Shown here one piece after another: positions 30,401 to 38,336 of a stretch of DNA of 38,349 nt. Below the pieces are notes generated by a model. That model worked only from the letters and a program-made list of their open reading frames with translations, was not told where the DNA came from and did no database searches. The DNA is from Planctomyces sp. (GTDB lineage: Bacteria > Planctomycetota > Planctomycetia > Planctomycetales > Planctomycetaceae). A program made the position numbers and the translations under genes. Position 1 is the stretch's first letter. Each line of letters opens with the position of its first letter. The stretch covers positions 1 to 38,349 of the forward strand of contig SYJG01000448.1 in assembly GCA_005798445.1 (NCBI GenBank), in the 5' to 3' direction.

Positions 30401-31431
30401 TTATTGCTCGAAGATCCTGATCTGAACCTGACCGTCACGAGTGATACAACCGCGATACATTCCCTCGGTGTTGTAGGAGGAATAATAACGGCCTTTGTAG
30501 TCGAGACAAATCACGCCCCCTTCGCCGCCGGCCGCTTTGAGCTTTTTGCGGATGACTTCGTTGGACGCGGCGTCGATGGCGAGTCCCTTATATTTCATCA
30601 TTGCGACGATGTCGTGCGCGACGCTGTAGCGGATGAAGTACTCGCCGTGACCGGTCGCGGAGATCGCACAAGCTTCGTTATCGGCATACGTTCCCGCTCC
30701 GATGATCGGCGAGTCTCCGACCCGCCCCCAACGCTTGTTCGACATCCCACCGGTCGATGTCCCGGCCGACAAGTGACCAGCCTTGTCGAGTGCGACCGCG
30801 CCAACTGTGCCAAACGAGAAGCCGGGCAAATGTCGCTCTGGAATTTCTTATGACCTCTGACCTCTGATCTCTTCTTTTCCTCCTCAAGTTGCTTCTGGAG
30901 TTGCTTCCAACGTTCCTCAGTCCAGAAGTATTTCGGATCGACGATCTCCAGCCCCTTCTCAGCCGCGAACGCTTCCGCCCCGCGACTGACGAGAAGGACG
31001 TGCTTCGATTTCTCCATGACCGCTCGCGCGGCCGTGATCGGGTTCTTGACGTTTGTGACTCCAGCAACGCTGCCAGCCTTGAGCGTCTTGCCTTCCATGA
31101 TCGACGCATCCAGTTCGTTGCGGCCGTCGTGAGTGAAGACAGCTCCGCGACCGGCGTTGAATTGCGGTGAGTCTTCCATCAGGCGAATCGCCGCTTCGAC
31201 CGCATCGAGTCCCGTCGCATTCGGTTTGTTGAGCGCGGCGAAGCCGGCTCGCAGTGCTTGCTCCAGTTCGGCACGGACTCGCTTGTCGATTTCCGGAGTC
31301 ATCTCGACTTTGTCCAAGCCGATCCCTCCGTGAATGGCAAACACGACATTCTCGACCACGGCATCCTCCGCACGAGTGCTGTGAATCATCGTGATGACCA
31401 ACAACAACCCGAACCCAACGAATCGAAACAT
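30401..31431 (-). CDS. Isoaspartyl peptidase / L-asparaginase, Ntn-hydrolase (frame broken at alpha/beta junction)
   Basis: The gene starts at 31431 with a signal peptide (residues 1-21, HSTRAED) and a normal alpha part (VVFAIHGGIG, NAGRGAVFTHDGRNELDASIM, GVTNVKNPITAAR). The alpha frame enters a short repeat at 30841-30874 and then runs as nonsense to 30598. The beta part is intact in another frame, 30829-30401: GTVGAVALD with the nucleophile Thr, TSTGGMSNKRWGRVGDSPIIGAGTYAD. In this family the precursor cuts itself just before that Thr. So the break falls in the natural linker. Either the gene is broken, or the two chains are made separately; the beta frame has a TTG at 30829 but no clear Shine-Dalgarno. 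Its location would be outside the cytoplasmic membrane. Confidence 0.85.
30841..30874. repeat. Tandem-heptamer mini-repeat in the asparaginase gene
   Basis: On the coding strand, CAGAGGT is repeated twice in tandem between an AAGAAGAG start and a CATAAGAAATTCC end. It is read as KRSEVRGHKKFQ. Its seven-base period is not a multiple of three, so a change in copy number would shift the frame, as seen here. Confidence 0.7.
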
Positions 31432-31524
31432 GATTTCTCTCCCGACAGATCATTCCGGCCGACCGCTGTCTGCCGACAGCCGATCGCCGCGATACCGTTT
31501 TTGAAAACCAGGGAAGAAGGATAA

Positions 31525-31557
31525 CGGCTTTCGGCCTTCAGCGATCGGCTTTCGGCC
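31525..31557. repeat. Direct repeat CGGCTTTCGGCC, two copies
   Basis: Two exact 12-base copies start at 31525 and 31546, spaced 21 bases apart. They lie just past the end of hpnH (stop at 31560), in the 128-base gap before the asparaginase gene. They look like another short dispersed planctomycete element and no function is evident. Confidence 0.55.
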
Positions 31558-31559
31558 GC

Positions 31560-32675
31560 TCAGTCCAATACGGTCAATTCAACCAGGCTTGAACGTCGCG
31601 GTTCGCTGAAGTGCGGTTTCGGAACCGTCGAGACCGGCTCTGCGAGCGGCTTGTTCTTCTTGCTGGGTCCGAACAAGAACAGCTTCGCGACCGTCATCAA
31701 TCCGCGCAGCGAGCCAAACGTATCGGCGACCGCGCTCGGTTCGTAGCCGCAGTGAACCATACAGTCGGTGCATTTCGAGTTGCCACTGGCTCGGCCGTAT
31801 CGCTCCCACTCGGTCGTTTCCATCATCTCGCGAAAGCTGGAGGCGTAACCCTCGCTGAGCAGATAACACGGCTTCTGCCATCCGAAGAGGTTGTAGGCCG
31901 GACTGCCCCACGGTGTGCATTCGAGTTCCCAGTTCCCTTTCAAGAACTCGATGAACAACGGCGACTGATTGAACCGCCAACTCCGCTTCGCTCCGTCGAG
32001 CAACCGCCGGAACAGGCTGACCGTCTCGCGAGCGTGCAGGAAATGTTCTTGGTCGGGAGCTTTCTCATACGGATAGCCCGGCGAGACCATCATCCCCTCG
32101 ACTCCCATCTCCATGAGCGTGTCGAAGAACTCGTGATAGCGTTCCGGCTGAGCGTTGTTGAACAGCGTCGAGTTCGTCGTCACACGGAAGCCCGCCTTGA
32201 TCGCCGCTTTGATCGCACTAATCGCGATGTCGTAGGTGCCATCGCGGCAGACAGCGAAGTCATGCTCCTCGGCCGGCCCATCGAGATGCACCGAGAACGA
32301 CAAATACTTCGACGGCGTGAACTGCGTCAGATGCTTCTCCAGCAGCAGCGCGTTCGTGCAAAGATAGACGTACTTCTTGCGAGCCACCAAACCGCTGACG
32401 ATCTCGCCGATCTGCGGATGCAACAACGGCTCGCCGCCGGGGATCGAGACCATCGGAGCACCGCACTCCTCGACCGCCGCGAAACACTCCTCCGGCGTCA
32501 GTTGTTTGCGGAGAATTTCAACCGGATGCTGAATCTTCCCGCAACCCGCACATGCCAAATTGCAGCGAAACAACGGTTCGAGCATCAACACCAACGGATA
32601 CCGCTTCACCCCGCGCAGCTTTTGGCCGAGGACGTAAGTCGCGACCGTCCACATTTGCGAAATCGGAACACCCAT
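31560..32675 (-). CDS. hpnH: Adenosyl-hopene transferase, radical SAM protein HpnH
   Basis: 371 residues from the ATG at 32675, with an excellent GGGAGG seven bases upstream; the earlier start at 32723 lies in a repeat. HpnH adds an adenosyl group to diploptene, giving adenosylhopane, the first step to side-chain-extended hopanoids. The radical SAM cluster Cys38, Cys42 and Cys45 sit in CNLACAGCGK. Other strong matches to the family are MVSIPGGEPLLHPQI, VYLCTNALLL, HDFAVCRDGTYD, MMVSPGYPYEKAPDQ and the C-terminal cysteines in CTDCMVHCGYEPSAV. No squalene-hopene cyclase or other hpn gene lies in the window. Confidence 0.96.
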   Translation of the reverse strand: MGVPISQMWTVATYVLGQKLRGVKRYPLVLMLEPLFRCNLACAGCGKIQHPVEILRKQLTPEECFAAVEECGAPMVSIPGGEPLLHPQIGEIVSGLVARKKYVYLCTNALLLEKHLTQFTPSKYLSFSVHLDGPAEEHDFAVCRDGTYDIAISAIKAAIKAGFRVTTNSTLFNNAQPERYHEFFDTLMEMGVEGMMVSPGYPYEKAPDQEHFLHARETVSLFRRLLDGAKRSWRFNQSPLFIEFLKGNWELECTPWGSPAYNLFGWQKPCYLLSEGYASSFREMMETTEWERYGRASGNSKCTDCMVHCGYEPSAVADTFGSLRGLMTVAKLFLFGPSKKNKPLAEPVSTVPKPHFSEPRRSSLVELTVLD

Positions 32676-33172
32676 GAAGCAACCTCCCTGCTGACATTTC
32701 AAACCCCAGATTTCAAATCTCAAATCAAGGGAGGTGATAGCAACTCGGTCATCAATCTGTCAGCCCCAAGATCGCAGTCCATCTCAGAACCGTGTGGCAG
32801 GTTTTGAAATCGCTGACTCTTTGACTTGACATTAAAGTTAAGGTGAACGATTCTGCTCACGTGCTGTCAGCATTAACTGACGGACCCACTCGCGGAATCG
32901 CGTGTGGTGGAGATAAATATTTAATAATAAGAAGTGAAGGCACTACTCGCCTTCGGGCTAATCGGCGAAACACGCGCCGTGCGCCCCAAATAGTCATTTA
33001 GACAGTTTTGCCTCGTTGGCACGTTACACCGGTTTTTGTTCACATCGAATTCGTTTTCTTCATCGTCGTGTTGGATGAGAAGACGCACCACTTGGGAGCT
33101 GCGGAATGATTGCCGCCACTTCAGTGCTGCGTTTTTCTCGCAGGCTCCCACCAGATCAAGGGGAACTGCGAG
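32676..33172. other. Divergent intergenic region upstream of hpnH and the nucleotidyltransferase gene
   Basis: About 500 bases without a convincing gene. Near hpnH it holds an AT-rich piece (about 32696-32726) like the mini-repeat at 18198. A TTGACA is at 32826-32831, but the region 17 bases on (GATTCT) is a poor -10. A small hairpin GTCAG-CATTAA-CTGAC is at 32866-32881, and an AT-rich patch is at 32916-32935. A minus-strand open frame at 32921-33274 looks like a chance reading. Confidence 0.5.
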
Positions 33173-33754
33173 ATGAACGTGCGAAAAAATCCTAAAGGTT
33201 GGCGATTGCCGGCCTTCACGGCGGAGGGTGTTCTTCCACCGGGAGATTACGAGCTCACCCTGGAGGAGTTGCAAGATTCATTCTTGATTCTTGGTCCGGA
33301 TGATCCTGCGCAGTGTCCGAATTGGGATTCGGCGTGGCGACTCCAACTCTTGGAGAACGCGGCGATCCTGGTTCGGCAGTTGTGGCAAGTTGGAATCAGC
33401 GCGATCTTTCTCGACGGTTCCTTTGTCGAAGAGAAGGATCATCCAAACGACATCGACGGTTATTTCACATGCGACCGGAGCCACTTTGAGAATGGTCGTT
33501 TGCAGCAAGAGTTGAATCTGATCGACCCGCATAAAGTTTGGAGTTGGGCTTCGGAATCTCGCAGAAAAGGGCCAGCGACACGCAAACAACAGTTGCCGAT
33601 GTGGCATCGATACCGTGTCGAACTCTACCCGCATTGCGGAATACCGAGTGGGATTCTCGACCGATATGGCAACAACCTGGAGTTCCCCGCCGCCTTTCGA
33701 CTTTCCAGGCAGGGGATTCCCAAAGGCATCATCAAAATCGTGCGGGATGGTTGA
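33173..33754 (+). CDS. Nucleotidyltransferase-fold protein (DUF6932-like), putative toxin-type partner
   Basis: 193 residues from the ATG at 33173, with AGGGG about 10 bases upstream. The key stretch is IFLDGSFVEEKDHPNDIDGYF: Gly82-Ser83 followed by Asp93 and Asp95, the hGS...DxD signature of nucleotidyltransferase-fold enzymes. Further conserved-looking segments are LPPGDYELTLEEL, LVRQLWQVGI and MWHRYRVELYPH. I recall similar proteins under the name DUF6932. They are often beside an XRE regulator, as here (next gene 51 bases on). Such pairs resemble toxin-antitoxin or defence modules. Neither the activity nor the target is known from the sequence. Confidence 0.75.
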   Translation: MNVRKNPKGWRLPAFTAEGVLPPGDYELTLEELQDSFLILGPDDPAQCPNWDSAWRLQLLENAAILVRQLWQVGISAIFLDGSFVEEKDHPNDIDGYFTCDRSHFENGRLQQELNLIDPHKVWSWASESRRKGPATRKQQLPMWHRYRVELYPHCGIPSGILDRYGNNLEFPAAFRLSRQGIPKGIIKIVRDG

Positions 33755-33805
33755 TCGCCGCACTCTCTCGACTCCGCAACCGATGAGTTGCGGCCAAGTA
33801 AAACC

Positions 33806-34261
33806 ATGATTCGAAACGAAGTTGAGTACAAATCGACGGTTCGCCGCGTGCAGGAACAAGCGGAGCGGCTGATGCAGCAAGTCGCTGAGTTGAAAAGCAC
33901 GGGTTTGACCAAAGACCAGATCAAGCGTGTGACCGATCCGGTGCGATCGTTTCACGAACAGCTCAAGGAAGAAATTGAAAGCTACGAGCGGCTGAAACGT
34001 GGTGAGTTTGATGAATTGCAGAACTTGTCCGGCTTCGGAGAACTGCTGGTTGCCGTGCGAATCGCCAAAGGGGTGACTCAACGCGAACTCGCCAAGCGGC
34101 TGGGAGTCAGCGAGTCACAAGTGTCGCGCGACGAACGCAACGAATACCACGGCATCACCATCGACCGAGCGAATCGCATCCTCGAAGCGCTGGACGTGGA
34201 GATCACCACAGAAGTCTCATCGCTAGGCCGCTCGCGGCGACCACGGTTGGTTCGCTCCTAA
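33806..34261 (+). CDS. XRE-family helix-turn-helix regulator, putative antitoxin
   Basis: 151 residues from the ATG at 33806 (MIRNEVEYKSTV); a TTG at 33788 is an alternative start. Residues about 10-75 are a charged, probably coiled-coil helix. An HTH_3 domain follows at about 88-140: LLVAVRIAKGVTQRELAKRLGVSESQVSRDE and ITIDRANRILEALDVEI. The tail is basic (RSRRPRLVRS). It probably binds DNA and controls its own operon with the nucleotidyltransferase-fold protein, in toxin-then-antitoxin order as in HigBA-type systems. That role is inferred from gene order. Confidence 0.85.
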   Translation: MIRNEVEYKSTVRRVQEQAERLMQQVAELKSTGLTKDQIKRVTDPVRSFHEQLKEEIESYERLKRGEFDELQNLSGFGELLVAVRIAKGVTQRELAKRLGVSESQVSRDERNEYHGITIDRANRILEALDVEITTEVSSLGRSRRPRLVRS

Positions 34262-34358
34262 AGCTGGTTTGGAAGCCGAACCGCTTGACGCTGTCCAGCG
34301 AGAGTTGAATCATCTCGCCTTCTCGGACCTTGCCTCACCCTCCCTTCAGGAGCCTGCC

Positions 34359-35066
34359 ATGAGTCACTTGCTGCGCTGGTGTATGTGCTTTGCGTTCGCT
34401 GTTGGATTGATCGCGTTGTCGACCGCCGAAACGAACGCTCAAGAGAACAAGGAAGCCCCGGTCGTGCCGCCGCGCCAGGGAAAGCGAGAAAAAGTCCGAA
34501 TCTTTGACGGCAAGAGTCTGGATGGCTGGATTGGTCACCCGCAGTATTGGTCCGTCAAAGACGGCGTCATCATCGGCAAGAACACGGACAAGGTGCCGGT
34601 CAGCAACTACCTGCTCACCGAGCGGAAGTTTTCGGACTTCCGACTGATCTTCGAGTCCAAGTTGGTCACGTCCGAGATGCACTCCGGCATCGCCATGTGG
34701 GGTCGTATCGCTCCCGATCAAGGAGACAAGTTTACCTACGCCGGGCACCTCGTGATGTACCCGTCGGGCTACGGCTTCCACGACCTCTACGGCCGCAAGA
34801 ACATTCACAATAACGGCGAGGCCGCGAAGAAGGTCGGCAAGCAACACGACTGGAACAAAATGGAAATCCTGGCCCAAGGCAACCGTATTCGCTTCGTGCT
34901 CAACGGCACGCTGATCTCCGACTGGCGCGAACCAGAACCGGATCGCATCAAGGAAGCTCCGATCGGATTGCAGTTGCACTCGAACCAAGTCCCGCAGGAG
35001 ATCCAGTGGAAGGGCCTCGAATTGGAAACCTTTCCGGAAGACAAACTGCTGACGGTCAAAGAGTAA
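34359..35066 (+). CDS. DUF1080 (3-keto-disaccharide hydrolase-type) exported protein
   Basis: 235 residues from the ATG at 34359, with AGGAG six bases upstream. The signal peptide ends near residue 28 (ETNAQ-EN). The single DUF1080 domain shows FDGKSLDGWIGHPQYWSVKDGVI, LLTERKFSDFRLIFESKL, HSGIAMWGR, the Asn/Trp segment HDWNKMEILAQGNRIRFVLNG and GLQLHSN. The fold is concanavalin-like and members act on carbohydrates outside the cytoplasm, some as 3-keto-glycoside hydrolases. It is followed by a strong terminator. The gap from the regulator gene is 97 bases, so it may be a separate unit. Confidence 0.9.
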   Translation: MSHLLRWCMCFAFAVGLIALSTAETNAQENKEAPVVPPRQGKREKVRIFDGKSLDGWIGHPQYWSVKDGVIIGKNTDKVPVSNYLLTERKFSDFRLIFESKLVTSEMHSGIAMWGRIAPDQGDKFTYAGHLVMYPSGYGFHDLYGRKNIHNNGEAAKKVGKQHDWNKMEILAQGNRIRFVLNGTLISDWREPEPDRIKEAPIGLQLHSNQVPQEIQWKGLELETFPEDKLLTVKE

Positions 35067-35081
35067 CTCGCTCAAAACGAA

Positions 35082-35119
35082 GCAGCCCGGCCGCACCAAA
35101 GCGACCGGGCTGCAATTTT
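35082..35119 (+). terminator. Intrinsic terminator after the DUF1080 gene
   Basis: GCAGCCCGG (35082-35090) pairs perfectly with CCGGGCTGC (35105-35113) across a 14-base loop, followed by AATTTT. It begins 15 bases after the DUF1080 stop codon. Confidence 0.8.
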
Positions 35120-35130
35120 GCACCTCAAAG

Positions 35131-35178
35131 GGTGGCCAAGCGGATTTGGACCGCCGTCCTCCGGATCCACAATCCGGT
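35131..35178 (-). tRNA. tRNA-His(GTG) 3'-half fragment, degenerate
   Basis: Read on the minus strand, CCGGA-TTGTGGA-TCCGG (35161-35177) is a perfect anticodon arm with T33 and anticodon GTG. It is followed by a variable loop, a T-arm GGCGG-TCCAAAT-CCGCT, and an acceptor strand TGGCCAC with discriminator C, as expected for tRNA-His. The matching 5' acceptor GTGGCCA is absent upstream and the D-arm is not recognisable. T55 of the T-loop is C. It is therefore a remnant and not a working tRNA. Confidence 0.65.
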
Positions 35179-35365
35179 GCAACAGGTTTCCAACCAACGA
35201 ACGCCAAACGAGTTGCAAAGCGGTGTTCGCGCCGTTGCAGGAACGATTGCGATCGCTCACCGGAAAACGAGCGCGGCGAAGTCGTCGACGACTCGGTTTC
35301 GAGTCGGGCGGAGTCTCCCGATCAAAGCGGATTCGTACTCTGCCGTGCTGGCGATGATGGCTTTG

Positions 35366-35639
35366 CTACCGTTGTCGGATGCTGAGAAGGCGGGCCTCTG
35401 GCTTCCCATCAAGCCGTTGGGCAATCGGTGGTGTAGGACGAATCATTTCGACGGTCCTAGTCCGGCAACAGAACGCTTCCGCAATCCGTTCGTCCGTCCA
35501 ATTCGGTCGCTCCGCATCCGCCTTCAACGGAACCTGAGCCCGTTTCACTTTACTGACTGGTCCCCTTGAGCTTTTGGGTGACGGTATCGAGTTCATCCCG
35601 CTCCTGATCTGTCAGTCGCACGACATACTTCTTCTGCAT
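35366..35639 (-). pseudogene. Broken IS630-family transposase, N-terminal part
   Basis: A good Shine-Dalgarno (AAGGAGGTG) precedes the ATG at 35639. The frame MQKKYVVRLTDQERDELDTV...KLKGTSQ then hits a stop. In the next frame the family sequence goes on as VKRAQVPLKADAERPNWTDERIAEAF, the helix-turn-helix start of IS630 transposases. A one-base insertion explains the break. The sequence then degenerates and ends at 35366, so the catalytic DDE part is missing. Confidence 0.75.
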
Positions 35640-35841
35640 GGCACACCTCCTTGTGCCACATCGATTCCTCGATTTGCTCGACTCGACGAACCCGAAAACC
35701 TAGAAGTGACACAGCACTAGCTCTATCGCAGTGGATTTTTGCAGTCTTCCCAATGATTGGCTGTTCCCCAATTTTGCAGACAGCTAAAGGTAGTCTCGGT
35801 TGACGGTCGCGATGATTCGACCGGCTCAGAATGGACAGCCG
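35640..35841. other. Intergenic region between IS630 remnant and ABC permease
   Basis: About 200 bases that may hold the left end of the IS630 remnant and the promoter of the permease gene. No clear promoter box or complete terminal inverted repeat was found. Confidence 0.35.
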
Positions 35842-38208
35842 ATGCGGGCGATTGATCGCAAGTTGGTGCGGGATGTGTTCCTGATGAAGGGGCAGGTGCT
35901 GGCGATCTGCGCGGTGATGGCTTGCGGGGTCGCGACGTTCGTGATGTCGACCAGCGCGATGGTCTCGTTGCAGGGGACGATGGACGGGTTCTACGCTGAC
36001 AATCGCTTCCCGCAGGTGTTCGCCAATATGAAGCGTGCACCGCTGACGTTGGCCGAGCGAATCGAGGAGATCCCCGGTGTCGCTCGCATTCAGACACGCG
36101 TGGTTGAGGAAGTGACGCTCGACGTGCCGTCGTTTGCGGAGCCAGTCGCCGGGCGGTTGGTGTCGATCCCGGAGCATCCGCAGCCGACGGATTTGTGCTC
36201 GCTGTTTCTGCGGAAGGGGCGCTTCATCGAATCGCGGCGCGATGACGAGGTGCTTGCCAGCGAAGGGTTCGTGAAGGCTCACAAGCTGCAACTCAACGAT
36301 CAGATTTCGGCGGTCATCAACGGCAAGAAGAAGAAGCTGCGGATCGTCGGCATCGCGCTGTCGCCGGAGTACGTCTATCAAATCAAGTACGGGCAGCTCG
36401 TACCGGATGACAAGCGGTTCGGCATCTTGTGGATGAGCCGCGAGGCGCTCGAAGCGGCGTTCGACATGAAAGGGGCGTTCAACGACGTGCTCGTCGAATT
36501 GTTGCCCGGTACGGCGGAGGCGGCGGTGACGCGGCCGTTGGATCGGCTGATCGAAAAGCATGGCGGCTTCGGGTCGTACGCGCGAGCGGATCAAATCTCG
36601 CACCGCTTTCTGTCGGACGAGATCAGCAATCTCAAGCGGATGGGAATGATCGTGCCGTCGATCTTCCTCGGTGTCGCGGCGTTTTTGCTGAACGTCGTGC
36701 TCAGCCGCATCATCGCGTTGCAGCGCGATCAGATCGCGGCGCTCAAGGCGTTCGGGTATTCGCACTGGGCGGTCGGCCGGCACTATCTGAAACTGGTGCT
36801 GCTGATCTGCGTGATCGGCGGCCTCGTCGGCACGATCGCGGGAATGTTCATCGGCCAGAAGATGATGGGCATCTACGCCGAGTTCTACCGCTACCCAGAG
36901 CTGCACTATCAACTGCCACCGGAGGTCATCTTGGGGGCGTTCGGCGTTTGCTTCGGGTTCTCGATGCTGGGCACGCTGGGCGTTGTTCGTCGAGCGGTGA
37001 TGTTGCCTCCGGCCGAGGCGATGCGGCCAGAGGCTCCCGCCGATTTTCGGCCGACGATCCTTGAGCGGCTCGGCTTTGAAAACTGGATGTCGCAGATCGG
37101 ACGGATCGTGATTCGCAACATCGAGCGGCGGCCGGTCAAGGCGTTGCTGTCGGTCTGCGGGATCGCGATGGCGGCGGCCATTCTGGTGCTCGGTCGGTTC
37201 TCGGCCGACTCGCTGGAGTTTCTGGTGCGGATGCAGTTCGAGTACATGAATCGGCACGACATCGACGTCTCGCTGAACGAGCCGACGTCGCGCCGGGCAC
37301 TCAACGAAATCCAGCAGCTTCCCGGAGTCATCCTGGCCGAGCCGCGGCGCGGCGTCGGCATCAAGCTATTCAAGGACCAGGTCGAGAAGCGGACGTTTCT
37401 GCTCGGCATCGACCTCAATGCCAAGCTGAATCATTTGATCGACGATCAGGATCAGCCAGTCGCCGTGCCGCCGGAAGGGATCGTGCTCAATCAGAAGTTG
37501 GCGCAGGTGTTGGGGGTCCGCATCGGCGATACGCTGCGGCTGGAGATCATGGCCGGCAGTCGCCGCGTGCGCCCGGTGCGAGTCGCGGCGTTCAGCCAGG
37601 AGTATCTCGGCACGGTCTGCTACATGGAGATGCGAGCGCTCAATCGGTTGATCGGCGAGGCTCCGGCCGTGACCAGCGTGGCGATCACCGCTGATCCGAA
37701 CGCCGTCGAGGACTTGTACCACCGCTTGAAAGCCACGCCGCGCGTGGCCAGCGTGATGCTCAAGGGAGCGTCGATCCAAGGCTTCCGAGACACCGTGATG
37801 AACAACCTGCTGACCATGCAGGCGTTCAACGTCGTCTTCGCCTGCATCATCGCGTTCGGCGTGGTCTACAACACGGCACGCGTTGCGCTCTCCGAACGAG
37901 GTCGCGAACTGGCGAGCCTTCGCGTGCTGGGACTGACGCGCGGGGAGATTTCTCAGATTCTGCTGGGCGAACTCGCGCTGCTGACGGCAGCGGCGATTCC
38001 GGTGGGACTGTTCTTCGGCAACCGGCTGGCAGGACTCGTCTGCTGGTTCATGGACACCGAGCTGTACCGCATCCCGCTGATCATCGAGCCGCGAACGTAC
38101 TCGTTTGCGACGACGGTGGTGCTGATTGCCGCTATCCTGTCGGGCCTGTTGGTCCGACGTCGGTTAGACCACTTGGACTTGATCGCCGTGCTGAAGACAC
38201 GGGAATGA
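35842..38208 (+). CDS. ABC transporter permease, MacB/FtsX type with two permease halves
   Basis: About 788 residues from the ATG at 35842 (MRAIDRKLVRDV), the start that best fits the usual N-terminus; an ATG at 35812 is possible. A membrane segment at about 15-40 is followed by a MacB-type periplasmic core (about 45-260). A first FtsX domain with three membrane segments (about 270-410) begins PSIFLGVAAFLLNVVLSRIIALQ. A second half follows, with a membrane segment near 450, an outside region, and a last FtsX domain (about 665-785) containing GRELASLRVLGLTRGEI and ending LDLIAVLKTRE. Such permeases pair with a separate LolD/MacB-like ATPase, often also a membrane fusion protein. None is in the window; they may lie to the right. 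Cargo unknown. Confidence 0.92.
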   Translation: MRAIDRKLVRDVFLMKGQVLAICAVMACGVATFVMSTSAMVSLQGTMDGFYADNRFPQVFANMKRAPLTLAERIEEIPGVARIQTRVVEEVTLDVPSFAEPVAGRLVSIPEHPQPTDLCSLFLRKGRFIESRRDDEVLASEGFVKAHKLQLNDQISAVINGKKKKLRIVGIALSPEYVYQIKYGQLVPDDKRFGILWMSREALEAAFDMKGAFNDVLVELLPGTAEAAVTRPLDRLIEKHGGFGSYARADQISHRFLSDEISNLKRMGMIVPSIFLGVAAFLLNVVLSRIIALQRDQIAALKAFGYSHWAVGRHYLKLVLLICVIGGLVGTIAGMFIGQKMMGIYAEFYRYPELHYQLPPEVILGAFGVCFGFSMLGTLGVVRRAVMLPPAEAMRPEAPADFRPTILERLGFENWMSQIGRIVIRNIERRPVKALLSVCGIAMAAAILVLGRFSADSLEFLVRMQFEYMNRHDIDVSLNEPTSRRALNEIQQLPGVILAEPRRGVGIKLFKDQVEKRTFLLGIDLNAKLNHLIDDQDQPVAVPPEGIVLNQKLAQVLGVRIGDTLRLEIMAGSRRVRPVRVAAFSQEYLGTVCYMEMRALNRLIGEAPAVTSVAITADPNAVEDLYHRLKATPRVASVMLKGASIQGFRDTVMNNLLTMQAFNVVFACIIAFGVVYNTARVALSERGRELASLRVLGLTRGEISQILLGELALLTAAAIPVGLFFGNRLAGLVCWFMDTELYRIPLIIEPRTYSFATTVVLIAAILSGLLVRRRLDHLDLIAVLKTRE

Positions 38209-38215
38209 AACTCGT

Positions 38216-38239
38216 AACCCGAAGAGGTTGTGATTTTTT
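38216..38239 (+). terminator. Weak possible terminator after the permease gene
   Basis: AACC and GGTT can pair around six bases, then a T-run (TTTTTT at 38234-38239) follows. The stem is only about 4 bp, so it is weak. If real it would separate the permease from the next gene. Confidence 0.3.
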
Positions 38240-38294
38240 ATCAAGCGGCCTACTCGGAAGAAATTGATCGCGCTATAAGTGTCGCATGAATGAA

Positions 38295-38336
38295 TCCGCT
38301 TTACCAAATGACGTGTCCACTTTACCAAATGACGTT
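38295..38336. repeat. 21-base tandem direct repeat, two copies
   Basis: TCC-x-CTTTACCAAATGACGT occurs twice with a 21-base period. Two overlapping frames start here, at ATG 38286 (MNESALPNDVSTLPNDV) and ATG 38290, and both run to the window edge, so a partial gene may begin here. Either frame would carry a seven-residue repeat. Confidence 0.6.

Noticed and set aside
32921-33274. Minus-strand 117-codon open frame upstream of the nucleotidyltransferase gene
   Set aside because: It overlaps the real start of the plus gene, has no recognisable pattern and no good ribosome binding site.
35593-37257. Minus-strand open frame of 554 codons opposite the permease
   Set aside because: It is rich in His, Arg and Gln without motifs, while the plus strand shows FtsX membrane segments.
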